A DNA stretch of 64,000 bases. It comes from DASSBQ01 sp040981125. GTDB taxonomy: Bacteria; Nitrospirota; Nitrospiria; Nitrospirales; Nitrospiraceae. Numbering within the stretch: position 1 is the stretch's first letter; every line of letters begins with the position of its first letter. Below are positions 15,789 through 26,611 of this stretch, one piece after another. Below the pieces are notes generated by a model, which saw only the letters and a program-made list of their open reading frames with translations, did no database searches and was not told where the DNA came from. The DNA is taken from contig JANRMQ010000009.1 of NCBI GenBank assembly GCA_040981125.1, positions 62,001 to 126,000 on the forward strand. The letters are read 5' to 3'. Position numbers and translations under genes: made by a program.

Positions 15789-18254
15789 ATGGAGCAGCGC
15801 CTCCGTTCCTGCCTCGCTTCCGTCTTCATCGCGTTCGTCGCCTGTCTCGCCGTCTTGCTTTCCGGGTGGACCGGCGACATTCGGGCGGAAACCAGCGTCA
15901 CGGCGCAGCCGGGCGCGAGCCAGCCGCTGAATATTACCGCAGACCGCATCGATTACCTCCAGGATCTGGAGGTCTACGAAGCGGAGGGGTCCGTGGTAGT
16001 CACTCAAGGCGCCGTACGTCTCACGGCCGATCATGTGACCATCCGACCCTTGACCGGTCTCCTGATCGCGGTGGGACATGCCCGGCTCGGGGATCCGACG
16101 GCGGAAGCCACCGCCGAGCGGCTTGAACTTAACGTGAATACCGAAGCCGGCATTCTGGCCAATGGATCCTTATATGTCAGACCGAGCAATTCATACTTGA
16201 CCGGCAGGGTTCTGCAACGGTTCTCGGAAGATCACTACCGGATCAAGGACGGCACGTTTACCAATTGCGATGCCAAGGATGGAGAGATTCCGGCCTGGCG
16301 TTTTCAATTCGATGACCTCGACGTGAATACGGGAGAAAGCGTTGCCATGAAGCGCGGCTGGCTTTGCGTGAATGATCACCGGGTCGTTCCCATTCCGACT
16401 CTCACGTATCCTTTGACCACCAGACGGAGCGGGTTCCTTATCCCGTCACCCGGATACGACAGTCGATTCGGCCTGCGCTACCAGCAGGCATACTTTTGGG
16501 CCATCAACCCCAGCCAGGACTTGACGGTCGCGCCTTTCTATTTTTCCAACTTGGGTTATGGCAGCGATTTTGAGTACCGATATTTCCTGGATCGGAGATC
16601 GAGAGGTCGCTGGTTTATCAGCGCCCTCCAACAGACGGAATTGCCGAATGTCTCCGGCGTAGATCAGAATGCATCCGACGCCAAACGCGCGCGCGCGCTG
16701 ATCAGCGGCACCCATATCCAGCAAGTGACACCGACGCTCCTGGTTCAGGGCCAGGCTTCATTGGTGACCGATCGGGAATACTTGCAGCAATTGAGCAATT
16801 CCGGCGCACAACGAGCGGCCCCGAGCGGTGAATCCAGTCTTCTTGGCACACAGAAATTGCCGTACGGCAACGCCTATATGCTTGCCCAGTATCTCCAACC
16901 GCTCAATTCCGGTGGTCCGGATACATTCCAACGGCTGCCGGAAATCGGCTACGTCCTGCCGAATTCCGCCCCCACCAGCCTGCCGTTTCTGGTGAATTTT
17001 GACGGGAATTTCGTCAATTTTTATCGCGACCAGGGATTCACCCTTAATCGCATGGACATTGTGCCGGGCTTGACCACCGATATTATGGATATCGGCCATG
17101 TCGTCGGCATTGCCCCTCACTTCAAGGCGCGTGAGGTGTATTACACACGAGGCGCGCAGACCACCGATACGATTCATCGCGAGACATTCTGGGCCGCTCT
17201 GGAGGCGACATCCAAGCTGAGCCGCCGATTCGGTCAGGGACAGGGCGGCGGGATGTTCTTGCATACGATCGAACCAAGCTTGATGTACGAGTATGTGCCG
17301 GCTTCCGATCAATCTCAAATTGCCCAGATCGATCAGGTAGACGATCTGCCGAAGAAGAATCTGCTGACCTATGCGCTTCGCAGCCGGTTATTGGAGCAAA
17401 AGGTGGACGGCAAATCGTTCAATTGGCTGGATCTGACACTGGCCCAAAGCTATCACGTCGGCGGCGTGCAGACCAAGGCAAGGGACTTCAACCCCGGTGT
17501 CGAGCCGTTTTTGGGCACGGTAACGCAACCGTTGCAGCCGGCGACCGTTGATATTCAAGGAAGAAGATTCTCCGATTTTTGGCTGCGCGCGGTCGTGGGG
17601 AACACTGCGCCGGAGTTTTTCCGCCCCCCGAATCTCTCAACGAGTTTTACTCAGTCGCCTATGGGAGGGCAACTGCTTCCGCCGCGAAACCAGTATCTCA
17701 TTGTCGATGCGTTTTTTGATCCGTATCGCGGCACGTTCAGCCAGTGGAACACGGACTTTCGCGTGCAACAATCGAACTATTGGTATGTGGAAGTTGGACA
17801 GCGATATTCGCGGGACGGCAATCGAGTCCGGCGCGGTGATGTCTGGAATCCCATATCGTTTAACGAAGTGTTCGCGCCGACCGCGGAAGTGGAATTCGTC
17901 ACGGCCGGCGGCGGGTTCCGGACACCTTGGGGATGGACAGTGGGGGCGAAAGGTTATTACGATGTCAAGAACGGCAGGAGTCCCGAATATGATGTGGTCG
18001 GACTGTATCAGAACCCGTGTAAATGTTGGTCTCTTGGATTATATTATCTTCAATTTCCCGATCGAACTCAGTACAACTTTATGTTCAGCATGACGGGCGT
18101 CGGATGGACGGAAAATTTCGGCACGACGGTCTTGAGGACGGTGTTAGGTCCTCTGCTGGTCGGAGAACGGGGATTGCCGTGGGCTGCGCCCGGGGGACCG
18201 TATGGCCGCGCCGAAACCACACTGCCGGTGCCGACGATGCCGAGTCTTCGGTGA
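15789..18254 (+). CDS. lptD: LPS-assembly outer-membrane protein LptD
   Basis: This protein of about 821 residues starts with a signal peptide (LASVFIAFVACLAVLLSGW, cleavage near GDIRAE). An OstA/LptA-like domain follows (about 45-150: LNITADRIDYLQDLEVYEAEG and VRLTADHVTIRP). The long C-terminal barrel carries the LptD patterns, including RRSGFLIPSPGYDSRFGLRYQQAYFW-type strands. It inserts lipopolysaccharide into the outer membrane with LptE. A GTG nine bases earlier that overlaps the folC stop is an alternative start. It shows the organism has an LPS-type outer membrane. Confidence 0.95.
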   Translation: MEQRLRSCLASVFIAFVACLAVLLSGWTGDIRAETSVTAQPGASQPLNITADRIDYLQDLEVYEAEGSVVVTQGAVRLTADHVTIRPLTGLLIAVGHARLGDPTAEATAERLELNVNTEAGILANGSLYVRPSNSYLTGRVLQRFSEDHYRIKDGTFTNCDAKDGEIPAWRFQFDDLDVNTGESVAMKRGWLCVNDHRVVPIPTLTYPLTTRRSGFLIPSPGYDSRFGLRYQQAYFWAINPSQDLTVAPFYFSNLGYGSDFEYRYFLDRRSRGRWFISALQQTELPNVSGVDQNASDAKRARALISGTHIQQVTPTLLVQGQASLVTDREYLQQLSNSGAQRAAPSGESSLLGTQKLPYGNAYMLAQYLQPLNSGGPDTFQRLPEIGYVLPNSAPTSLPFLVNFDGNFVNFYRDQGFTLNRMDIVPGLTTDIMDIGHVVGIAPHFKAREVYYTRGAQTTDTIHRETFWAALEATSKLSRRFGQGQGGGMFLHTIEPSLMYEYVPASDQSQIAQIDQVDDLPKKNLLTYALRSRLLEQKVDGKSFNWLDLTLAQSYHVGGVQTKARDFNPGVEPFLGTVTQPLQPATVDIQGRRFSDFWLRAVVGNTAPEFFRPPNLSTSFTQSPMGGQLLPPRNQYLIVDAFFDPYRGTFSQWNTDFRVQQSNYWYVEVGQRYSRDGNRVRRGDVWNPISFNEVFAPTAEVEFVTAGGGFRTPWGWTVGAKGYYDVKNGRSPEYDVVGLYQNPCKCWSLGLYYLQFPDRTQYNFMFSMTGVGWTENFGTTVLRTVLGPLLVGERGLPWAAPGGPYGRAETTLPVPTMPSLR

Positions 18255-18256
18255 GA

Positions 18257-18871
18257 ATGTCACTGAAAGCGATGTCTGACGCGCAGGATTCCATGGTCCA
18301 AGAGTATGGATCGCATGAACCTACCGTTCACCGGCTTCATCGTGCGCCGGGTGTTCGGGGGATCCTATTTCTCCTCTGTGTGGTGTGGTGGGGCATGGCG
18401 TGGTCGGGCGGGACTGCTGCGGCCAAGGCGGAGGAGCCGCTGTCTCAGCTTCAACGGGCAAAAATATTCCTTCAGGCCGCCGACTATCGACGGGCGATCG
18501 ATGCCTGCCAGGAAGAAATTCGCATCCGTCCCTCAGCGGCCGCTTATGTGTACCTCACGTATGTGTATCTTGCGCTGGATCAGTATCTGAATCATTTGGC
18601 GCAAAGCGATCAATGGGTGACGGTTGAGTTGGTCTATCTCAATCTCGCGTCCGGACGGGTTGAAGATTTAACGGACCCGCCTGATGTCTTGGCACGGGTC
18701 GCGAAAGAGGTCATTCAACAAGCGTTGCAGCGACAAGCCGATGTCACGGCTGCCATGGCGAAGAGGTTGGACGGCTCTCTTGTGCTGGAATTATGGAAGC
18801 AGCAAGCGGCGTGGCGCGAAGCCAGGCCGATCGATTGGTGGTTCGGTGTGCCGCCGGAATGGCGATGGTAG
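18257..18871 (+). CDS. Exported helical (TPR-like) protein of unknown function
   Basis: This 204-residue protein has its ATG two bases after the lptD stop. A positively charged start is followed by one hydrophobic segment (GILFLLCVVWWGMAWSGG), either a late signal peptide or an anchor. Then comes a TPR-like pair: LQRAKIFLQAADYRRAIDACQEEIRIRP and AAYVYLTYVYLALDQYL. The rest is helical with no known motif, ending PIDWWFGVPPEWRW. Its position directly behind lptD suggests an envelope-related role, but that is inference. Confidence 0.7.
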   Translation: MSLKAMSDAQDSMVQEYGSHEPTVHRLHRAPGVRGILFLLCVVWWGMAWSGGTAAAKAEEPLSQLQRAKIFLQAADYRRAIDACQEEIRIRPSAAAYVYLTYVYLALDQYLNHLAQSDQWVTVELVYLNLASGRVEDLTDPPDVLARVAKEVIQQALQRQADVTAAMAKRLDGSLVLELWKQQAAWREARPIDWWFGVPPEWRW

Positions 18872-18879
18872 GCCGATGA

Positions 18880-18907
18880 ATTGACACTCGAAAGAAGCGT
18901 GGTATAG
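18880..18907 (+). promoter_or_regulatory. Sigma-70 promoter for trx-recN
   Basis: TTGACA at 18880-18885 is followed 16 bases later by TATAGG at 18902-18907. It starts nine bases after the previous stop codon and lies about 60 bases before the thioredoxin start. Confidence 0.6.
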
Positions 18908-18965
18908 GATGCACGAGTTCTTTCTGCAAGTGGTTGAAAGCTGAAAGCCGGAAGGAGGGCTGTCC

Positions 18966-19313
18966 GTGGGAGGAGAGGCACAAAAAGTCAGCGAGGCGAC
19001 GTGGGATGCCGATGTGATGAAGGCGCCTGAGCTTGTGTTGGTTGATTTTTGGGCGGTATGGTGCGGGCCGTGCCAGATGGTGGCGCCGATTATCGACGAG
19101 CTGGCGGGAGAGTATGCGGGGAAACTGAAAGTGTGCAAACTCAACACGGATGAAAACCCTGAGATCGCCGGTCGCTACCAGGTCATGAGCATCCCCACGA
19201 TACTCTTTTTCAAAGGCGGGCAGGCGGTCGAGCGTCTGGTCGGTGCGCGACCGAAGCGCCAGTTCAAGGAAATCATCGATTCCCTGTTAGCGCAGCATTC
19301 CGGCACCGCATAA
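18966..19313 (+). CDS. trxA: Thioredoxin
   Basis: This 115-residue protein is a single thioredoxin fold with VDFWAVWCGPCQMVAPI (WCGPC active site) and the cis-proline loop MSIPTILFFKGG. It reduces protein disulfides in the cytoplasm. The GTG start is preceded by AAGGAGG at ideal spacing. Peroxiredoxin Bcp at 30.8 kb is a plausible client. recN follows 20 bases later. Confidence 0.96.
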   Translation: MGGEAQKVSEATWDADVMKAPELVLVDFWAVWCGPCQMVAPIIDELAGEYAGKLKVCKLNTDENPEIAGRYQVMSIPTILFFKGGQAVERLVGARPKRQFKEIIDSLLAQHSGTA

Positions 19314-19333
19314 GAGACTCCCCTGCAGCAGCA

Positions 19334-21031
<1,698 letters not shown>

Positions 21032-21035
21032 TCAA

Positions 21036-22178
21036 TCACGCTTCCGATGTGCCGGTTGAAGAGGCGGCGATGGCCAATGCAGGCAGCGAAGATTTACATT
21101 CCTGGACCACTCGGGTAAACAGTTCCGCCAACATTGGGTCGAAGTGGGTATTTGCCTGAAGGGCGATTTGGCGGATCGCGTCGTCGATCGACAGAGGATG
21201 CGAGCCCGGGATATCGACCGTGAGCCTGTCGAACGCTTGAGCGATCGCGACAATGCGGGCAAGAAGCGGAATGCCGTCCCCGCGCAGACCGTGGGGATAT
21301 CCCAGCCCATCGAACCTCTCGTGGTGGTAGGCGATGATTTGCCCTACCTCCGCGGGAAATCCCAACGGGAGAATCATGCGCGCGCCGACATCCGGATGCT
21401 CGGACCCAGGCCCCTCCGCCCCTTCCTGGGCGGAGAAGCGAGATGGAGAAGTGCGTATGCTGCCGATATCATGCAGAAAGGCTCCCAGCGAGAGGGATTT
21501 TTGCTCTGCCACAGGCAGGTTCAGACGGTTGGCGAGCAGGGAGGCATAGAAACTCACCCGGCTGCAATGATTGAGCAAGTGCCGATCTTTCGCTTCGAGC
21601 AGGTCCGATAATAGCGGGATCAACGCGGTGGCCTCATTGTCCGTCGGGGCCGGTTCACCTTTTTGCGCCAAGCCGATTGAAAAGTACCCCTCCTTGATCT
21701 CTTTCCATGCCCGAGCAATGTCTTGCTCCGTTCCCCACAGCGCCGACGATTGTTTGAGGAACGAACGAAGAAAGTCCAAGCGGCGTTTTTTCTCCAGCGT
21801 TTGGTTGATGAGCGTAATGAGTTCCGTCACGTTAAAGGGCTTCAAAAGGTAACCGGCGGCGCCGTGGCGAATGCCCTCCATCGCGGACTTGAGGCTCCCG
21901 TAACCGGTAATGATAATGACTTCAATATCGGTATATTCCTGTTTGATATCCTGAAGGAGATCAATTCCCTGCCTGTCCGGTAATTTTTGATCCAAGGTAA
22001 TCAAGTCTATATGCTGCTGCTTGAGGACTTGGAGAGCAGCCTGGGCGCTTTCGGCGGCATGGATCGTAAAAAACGGGCGAAGGATGACCTTGAGCGCGTC
22101 GCGCGGTCCTGTTTCATCGTCTATGACCAAGACGGAAGGTTTACTTACGGAGTTACCTAGAGAAGGTAGGATCCCCAT
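21036..22178 (-). CDS. Response regulator with HD-GYP phosphodiesterase domain
   Basis: The start at MGILPSLG is chosen because GGAG lies eight bases upstream and a sigma-54-like promoter ends just before it; an upstream in-frame ATG at 22220 would precede the predicted transcript start. The REC domain (about 12-125) has VLVIDDE, the phospho-acceptor in ITLDQKLPD and YLLKPF. The HD-GYP domain (about 195-360) has LGAFLHDIGSIRT (HD), YHHERFDGLGYPHGLRGDGIPLL-type GYP signature and IAQAFDRLT. It probably hydrolyses cyclic di-GMP when phosphorylated. It lies beside an NtrC-type two-component pair. Confidence 0.88.
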   Translation of the reverse strand: MGILPSLGNSVSKPSVLVIDDETGPRDALKVILRPFFTIHAAESAQAALQVLKQQHIDLITLDQKLPDRQGIDLLQDIKQEYTDIEVIIITGYGSLKSAMEGIRHGAAGYLLKPFNVTELITLINQTLEKKRRLDFLRSFLKQSSALWGTEQDIARAWKEIKEGYFSIGLAQKGEPAPTDNEATALIPLLSDLLEAKDRHLLNHCSRVSFYASLLANRLNLPVAEQKSLSLGAFLHDIGSIRTSPSRFSAQEGAEGPGSEHPDVGARMILPLGFPAEVGQIIAYHHERFDGLGYPHGLRGDGIPLLARIVAIAQAFDRLTVDIPGSHPLSIDDAIRQIALQANTHFDPMLAELFTRVVQECKSSLPALAIAASSTGTSEA

Positions 22179-22223
22179 GCGGCGCGCTCCACGGGTGAGT
22201 TGCGAAGCAGTTGACTGCATGCA

Positions 22224-22239
22224 AGCAATACCGATGCCT
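22224..22239 (-). promoter_or_regulatory. Sigma-54 -24/-12 promoter candidate for the HD-GYP gene
   Basis: On the minus strand the 16-mer AGGCATCGGTATTGCT has GG and GC spaced by exactly ten bases, a GGCA -24 core and a perfect TTGCT -12 core. Predicted transcription starts near 22213, 35 bases before the GGAG-supported start codon. Confidence 0.55.
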
Positions 22240-22397
22240 TTTCAATGACATACGCATCGTTGCAACCTTGAACGGGCCGCCTACACGCGGCACGCTAGAT
22301 ATAGACTTCTACATAGAAGAGGTCAAGGCCGTTCTTCATAGTAAATCAAAGAGATGCACGCGATGCGGAAGGCCGCTGGATCTGTATCCATACCCCG

Positions 22398-23795
22398 TTA
22401 CGATTCGACGGGAAGGGCGCTGTCCGGCCGGCTGATGCCCAAGGTGTCCATGCGGTATTTCAGCATCCTTCGACTGATGCCCAACATGCTCGCCGCGTGC
22501 GTTTGAATATAGTTGGTCCGCTTCAGCGCGTCGAGAATGATCTCCCGTTCAAATTCCATGACGGCCTTCTCCAGCGACAGACGACCGGCGAGCGTATCGT
22601 CCCGGAGAGAGGAGGAGCGCGTATCTGTCCGCACGATCGTGGGCAGATGTTCGGGCAGAATGATGCCGGACCCTTTGGACCAGATAAACGCCTGTTCGAT
22701 GATATTCTCCATTTCTCGGACATTGCCCGGCCACGGGTATCGGGCGATCAGTTCCAGCGCGTCCTTGGAAAATTCCTGAACCTGGCGCTTTTCTTCCTCG
22801 ATACGCCGAGCGAGAAAGTGTTTCGCGAGCAAAGGGATGTCCTCGCCGCGTTCCCGCAGGGGAGGCAAGTACAGCGCAATGACATTGATCCGGTAATACA
22901 GGTCTTCTCGGAATAATCCTTTGCGGACCAATTCATCCAAGTTCTTATTCGTCGCGGCGATGATACGCACATCGACTTTGATCGATTGGACGCCTCCGAT
23001 ACGGGTAAACTCGCGCTCTTGAAGCACGCGCAGCAGCTTGGCCTGGGTCGCCGGACTCAGATCTCCGATCTCATCGAGGAACAGGGTTCCGCTGTTCGCC
23101 AATTCGAATTGCCCGACTCGCCTCGCCGTGGCGTCGGTAAACGAGCCTTTTTCATGGCCGAACAATTCGCTTTCGATCAGCGTTTCCGGAAGCGCCGCGC
23201 AGTTCAGCGCGATGAACGGACGATCCCGGCGAGCACTATTATAGTGAATGGCTTTGGCAACCAGCTCTTTTCCGGTCCCACTTTCGCCCGTCACGAGGAC
23301 CGTGGTGCGGCTGTCCGCTACCTGTTCGATCTTGGCATAGATCTCTTGCATCGACGGGCTCTTGCCGATCAGGTTGTGAAAGGCATACCGTTGCACGATT
23401 TGAGCGCGGAGCTGTCGGACTTCGCGTTCCAGATCGTGTGAATTCAGGGTGCGATCCACGACAATACGCAGTTCTTCCACGTCAAACGGTTTGGAGAGGT
23501 AGTCGGCGGCGCCCAGCTTCATGGCATCGACGGCCGTTTTCACCGATTTGGTTCCCGTAAGCATAATGACCGGGGTATTGGGTCCATCGGCGCGCATCGT
23601 TTGAAGAACCGTCAGACCATCCGTCCCGGGCAGGATCACATCAAGAAGCACGAGATCAGGGGATTCCCGCTTGAACAACTCCAGGCCCTCTTGGGCGTCC
23701 GCGGCTTCCAGGATGTCATAGACCGGCTCCAGCACCAGCTTCAGGGAAGCCCGCACCCGCGGCTCATCATCGACGAGAAGGACCCGCTTTTTCAT
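22398..23795 (-). CDS. NtrC-family sigma-54-dependent response regulator
   Basis: This 465-residue protein has a REC domain (about 3-118; VLLVDDEP, D52 in LLDVILPG, LSKPF), a sigma-54 AAA+ domain (about 138-380) and a Fis-type HTH at the C-terminus (IQTHAASMLGISRRMLKYRM). Walker A is GESGTGKE. The sigma-54-contacting loop reads GSFTDA rather than GAFTGA, a variant seen in this family. Walker B is GTLFLDEIGDL. Its start overlaps the histidine kinase stop by four bases, marking a cognate pair. Confidence 0.95.
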   Translation of the reverse strand: MKKRVLLVDDEPRVRASLKLVLEPVYDILEAADAQEGLELFKRESPDLVLLDVILPGTDGLTVLQTMRADGPNTPVIMLTGTKSVKTAVDAMKLGAADYLSKPFDVEELRIVVDRTLNSHDLEREVRQLRAQIVQRYAFHNLIGKSPSMQEIYAKIEQVADSRTTVLVTGESGTGKELVAKAIHYNSARRDRPFIALNCAALPETLIESELFGHEKGSFTDATARRVGQFELANSGTLFLDEIGDLSPATQAKLLRVLQEREFTRIGGVQSIKVDVRIIAATNKNLDELVRKGLFREDLYYRINVIALYLPPLRERGEDIPLLAKHFLARRIEEEKRQVQEFSKDALELIARYPWPGNVREMENIIEQAFIWSKGSGIILPEHLPTIVRTDTRSSSLRDDTLAGRLSLEKAVMEFEREIILDALKRTNYIQTHAASMLGISRRMLKYRMDTLGISRPDSALPVES

Positions 23796-25132
23796 ATGAC
23801 TCCCGTACCGTCACTTGAATGCCGGCGCGCGTCGATCGGCAAAGAAACACGAAATGTCGATCCGAAGCCCTCCCTGCTTTCCACGGTAATGTCTCCTTGG
23901 TGTTCGCGAATGATTTGATGGGCGATCGTCAAGCCGAGGCCCGCGACCTCACTGCTGCTGTTCGAATGGCGGGTCGTGAAGAACGGATCGAAAATATGCT
24001 CCCTATCCTGGGGCGCGATGCCTTTTCCGTCGTCCTGTACCTCGATGCAGACGCGGCCGGCGGCGTCGGAGCGGTGTTCGATAAACGTCCGCACCATGAT
24101 CTCCTTGCTTTGGTCTCCCGCTGCATCCAGGGCGTTCAGGAGCAAATTGATGATCACCTGTTTGATCTGCTGACGGTCCAGCAACACGATCGGCAAATGT
24201 TCGGAGAAATGGGTTCGTACTTGGATGCCGCGTCCGGAGGCCCGCATGGAAATGAACGAGAGACAGGAGGACACCAATTCGTTGAGATCTTCTTCCGTCG
24301 GTGCGGGGACGATGTAGCGGGCATAGTCTAAAATCTCTTGAAGGAGGTGTTCGATACGGTGGATATCCTGCACCGCCACGCGACTGAACTCTTGCATGAA
24401 TCGCGCATCATGGCGGCGTTCGGGAGCCAGTTGCACGAAGGTTTTGATCGACGTAAGCGGGTTGCGTATTTCATGCGCGAACCCGCCGGCCATGATTTCG
24501 AGCGACCGGAGACGGTCGGTCCTGCGCAGGAGAGTGTGGGGATGGCGGAGACTGTCTTTGGCAAGAGACCGGTGTAGCGCGCCGGCTGAAATTTGGGCGG
24601 CCAATTGGAAAGCGGATGTCCTGGTGGGGTCATGCAGGGCGCCGTTTTGAGTCTCCAATTCGAGCGTACAAAGCCCGACCGTCGATCCCGCGTAAGTTAG
24701 AAAGGAGACCGCATTGGAGCAGGAGGCGGTGAACAGCTCTTCTAAGATGGCTTCGACATCAGGGGCGAATAAATGCCGTGCTGTCTCTCGTCCAAGAATG
24801 CCTGGAACTTCGCGCAAGGCATTGGAAAGCCCGAATGATGCCGGCAACACGATCGGAATGGTCCGGCCGGACGACCCCAGCCGGCCGCGCCGGCGGTATT
24901 GCCCTTGCTCGACGTCTATCGTCCAAAGCGCGGTCGATGATGAGCAGGCAAGATCCGACAAGGTGTCGAGAATGTGTTGATGAGTACGATCGATATCCCC
25001 GGCGGTTTCCAGCTTCCGCATGAAACCGCCCAGAAGGATGAGAAGGTCCGAAGTCGGCCCGGTTGGCGCGATGCAGCAATGGTTGTCCATCATGATCTTG
25101 ATAGGCGGTCGGCCCGCAAGGATATCCCTCAA
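23792..25132 (-). CDS. Sensor histidine kinase, GAF-like sensor, soluble
   Basis: In this 446-residue protein, residues about 40-190 look like a GAF-type sensor domain (TLSDLACSSSTALWTIDVEQG, then AVSFLTYAGSTVGLCTLEL). A HisKA domain holds the phospho-acceptor H220 in FAHEIRNPLTSIK, followed by the ATPase domain with QVIINLLLNALDA (N box), VQDDGKGIAP (G1) and SSEVAGLGLTIAHQI (G2). No transmembrane helix is seen, so the signal is cytoplasmic. Internal Met codons near residues 14-38 are alternative starts. Confidence 0.92.
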   Translation of the reverse strand: MRDILAGRPPIKIMMDNHCCIAPTGPTSDLLILLGGFMRKLETAGDIDRTHQHILDTLSDLACSSSTALWTIDVEQGQYRRRGRLGSSGRTIPIVLPASFGLSNALREVPGILGRETARHLFAPDVEAILEELFTASCSNAVSFLTYAGSTVGLCTLELETQNGALHDPTRTSAFQLAAQISAGALHRSLAKDSLRHPHTLLRRTDRLRSLEIMAGGFAHEIRNPLTSIKTFVQLAPERRHDARFMQEFSRVAVQDIHRIEHLLQEILDYARYIVPAPTEEDLNELVSSCLSFISMRASGRGIQVRTHFSEHLPIVLLDRQQIKQVIINLLLNALDAAGDQSKEIMVRTFIEHRSDAAGRVCIEVQDDGKGIAPQDREHIFDPFFTTRHSNSSSEVAGLGLTIAHQIIREHQGDITVESREGFGSTFRVSLPIDARRHSSDGTGVI

Positions 25133-25518
25133 CCCAGAATGTGCGGCGGAGGCCCCATGGCGGCGGGAGTTCCTCCGGTCTGACGAAGGAAGTATACATC
25201 CCGGTTCTAGATGCGCCTAATGGAATCAAGCTTTTGCACGGTGGTGAGGAGGAGGACATGATTGTTTCACTATCATACAACCGAGTAAAGGCCCCATCCC
25301 ATGCGCGATGGGTTGTGTGAAACACTCCGGGAGGGAAGCAACCGGTGAGGGCGCAAACCTGTGCGGATGTCAGTGCAAAGACGGGAGAGGCGCGAATGAG
25401 ACGGACGATATTCGATGATCTATAGAACGAAGAGACCAAGCGCAGGGCGCACACGTCAGATTGAAGGGGAAGCGGAGGCGGCCGCACGACCGCGATCCGT
25501 TTGCCCGATTAGTTTGCA
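25133..25518. other. 386-bp intergenic region upstream of the histidine kinase operon
   Basis: No supported gene is seen. The stretch probably contains the promoter of the kinase-regulator pair (minus strand), but I could not point to a clear -10/-35 or sigma-54 match. A short segment near 25345-25385 with GCGCAAACC and GTGCAAAGACGG looks superficially riboswitch-like on the plus strand, with no plus-strand gene to control. Confidence 0.4.
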
Positions 25519-26523
25519 CTATCGCGCGGCGGCCGTGCTGCTGGAATCGGCACAGTTGCCCGGCGTCATATAGAGGAGGTAGTTCCCCATCCCATGGTGA
25601 ATATTGGGATTATGCAATGGATGGTGATGCACCATGATCATTTCATAGTCGTCTTTTCGAGTCACCTGAAATCCTTGGGCGTCTCGATAGACCTGATGAG
25701 GCTGGAACTCCAGAAAGGTTCCCTCCGAATCGACTGCCGGCACCGTGCGGAGGAGGGTCCGCCCTTCAGTTTTATTTTCAAGCGCAATGAGAAGCAACTC
25801 GTCATGGCCGTGAGGATAGGCAAATTTGACGCAGCCGTCCATGTTAAACTTCAGCGGAGCTGTTTGAACGTTGACGCCGGGTTTGATTTCTATTCCTTCG
25901 TCGGTTTGGTCGGCCCCGCGCTGGCCAAATTTGCTATAGCAGACGATATTCACCCCCACCTGATATACGTCCATCTCTTTGACGGCGGTCCCTTCAGGCG
26001 CGACATACATGGTAAAACGCGCCATCACGTCCTTGGTCGGCGGCGCCTTGTGATAGAAAGCCACCACGGACATGAGATTTTGGCCCTTGGCCAATTTGAC
26101 ACCATAGCCGTCCGGAAAGCGGGCCTCGGTCATCTCAAGACCGGCGCCGGCGAAGAACAACGGCTCTCCATCACAGGAGACGCTTGGTTTGTCGTTGTTG
26201 AGCATCAGGATATGATGAAGGTAATTCCTCGGAAGCTGCTTTCCGTCCTTGGTAAACACTTCGGATTTGAATCCCGTCATGTACATATCCCGAGGCAGCT
26301 GAAAGATGTGTTTGGGCATGCTGGCGGCCAGATCTCCGTCATGGCCGGACGGCAAATCCACCGGTCCGAACGTCAACGCCACAACATTGTTCTCGATCGT
26401 GATGCTCGTGGCTGCTCGGCTCGGCATAGTGGGAATCGCATGATGGTCATGTTCTCCTGACGCAAAGGCGAACGATTGCCAGCCGAGTGTGACGAGCAAC
26501 GACACGATCAGAGTTTTCAGCAT
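25519..26523 (-). CDS. Secreted protein with PHM-type dicopper monooxygenase ligands
   Basis: This 334-residue protein has a clear signal peptide (LIVSLLVTLGWQSFAFASG, cleavage near 22) and a His-rich mature N-terminus (EHDHH). Candidate copper ligands are H103-H104 in NYLHHILML, H158 in VVAFYHK, H238 and H240 in AYPHGHDELL, and M312 in HHGMGNYLLYM. Peptidylglycine monooxygenase uses His107/His108/His172 and His242/His244/Met314, so order and spacing agree closely. This points to the type II copper-dependent monooxygenase fold. The substrate is unknown and an inactive copper-binding relative is possible. Confidence 0.65.
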   Translation of the reverse strand: MLKTLIVSLLVTLGWQSFAFASGEHDHHAIPTMPSRAATSITIENNVVALTFGPVDLPSGHDGDLAASMPKHIFQLPRDMYMTGFKSEVFTKDGKQLPRNYLHHILMLNNDKPSVSCDGEPLFFAGAGLEMTEARFPDGYGVKLAKGQNLMSVVAFYHKAPPTKDVMARFTMYVAPEGTAVKEMDVYQVGVNIVCYSKFGQRGADQTDEGIEIKPGVNVQTAPLKFNMDGCVKFAYPHGHDELLLIALENKTEGRTLLRTVPAVDSEGTFLEFQPHQVYRDAQGFQVTRKDDYEMIMVHHHPLHNPNIHHGMGNYLLYMTPGNCADSSSTAAAR

Positions 26524-26611
26524 GCCTTCTTCCTCCTTGCGTCGGTGGTGATCATGACCGCTTTTCTAAGACAGGATATGTCGCGAGGAAAGTACATCTA
26601 GACTGCGGTAT

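Noticed and set aside
22211..22435. Plus-strand frame encoding a CxxC motif (RCTRCGRPLDLYPYPV)
   Set aside because: It overlaps the 3' end of the NtrC-type gene, has no ribosome site, and no convincing partner. It may be real, but the evidence is too thin for an entry.
25335..25400. Riboswitch-like GCGCAAACC and GTGCAAAGACGG on the plus strand
   Set aside because: Resembles parts of the c-di-GMP-I riboswitch, but the strand is wrong for the adjacent genes, there is no closing stem I can build, and no plus-strand gene follows.
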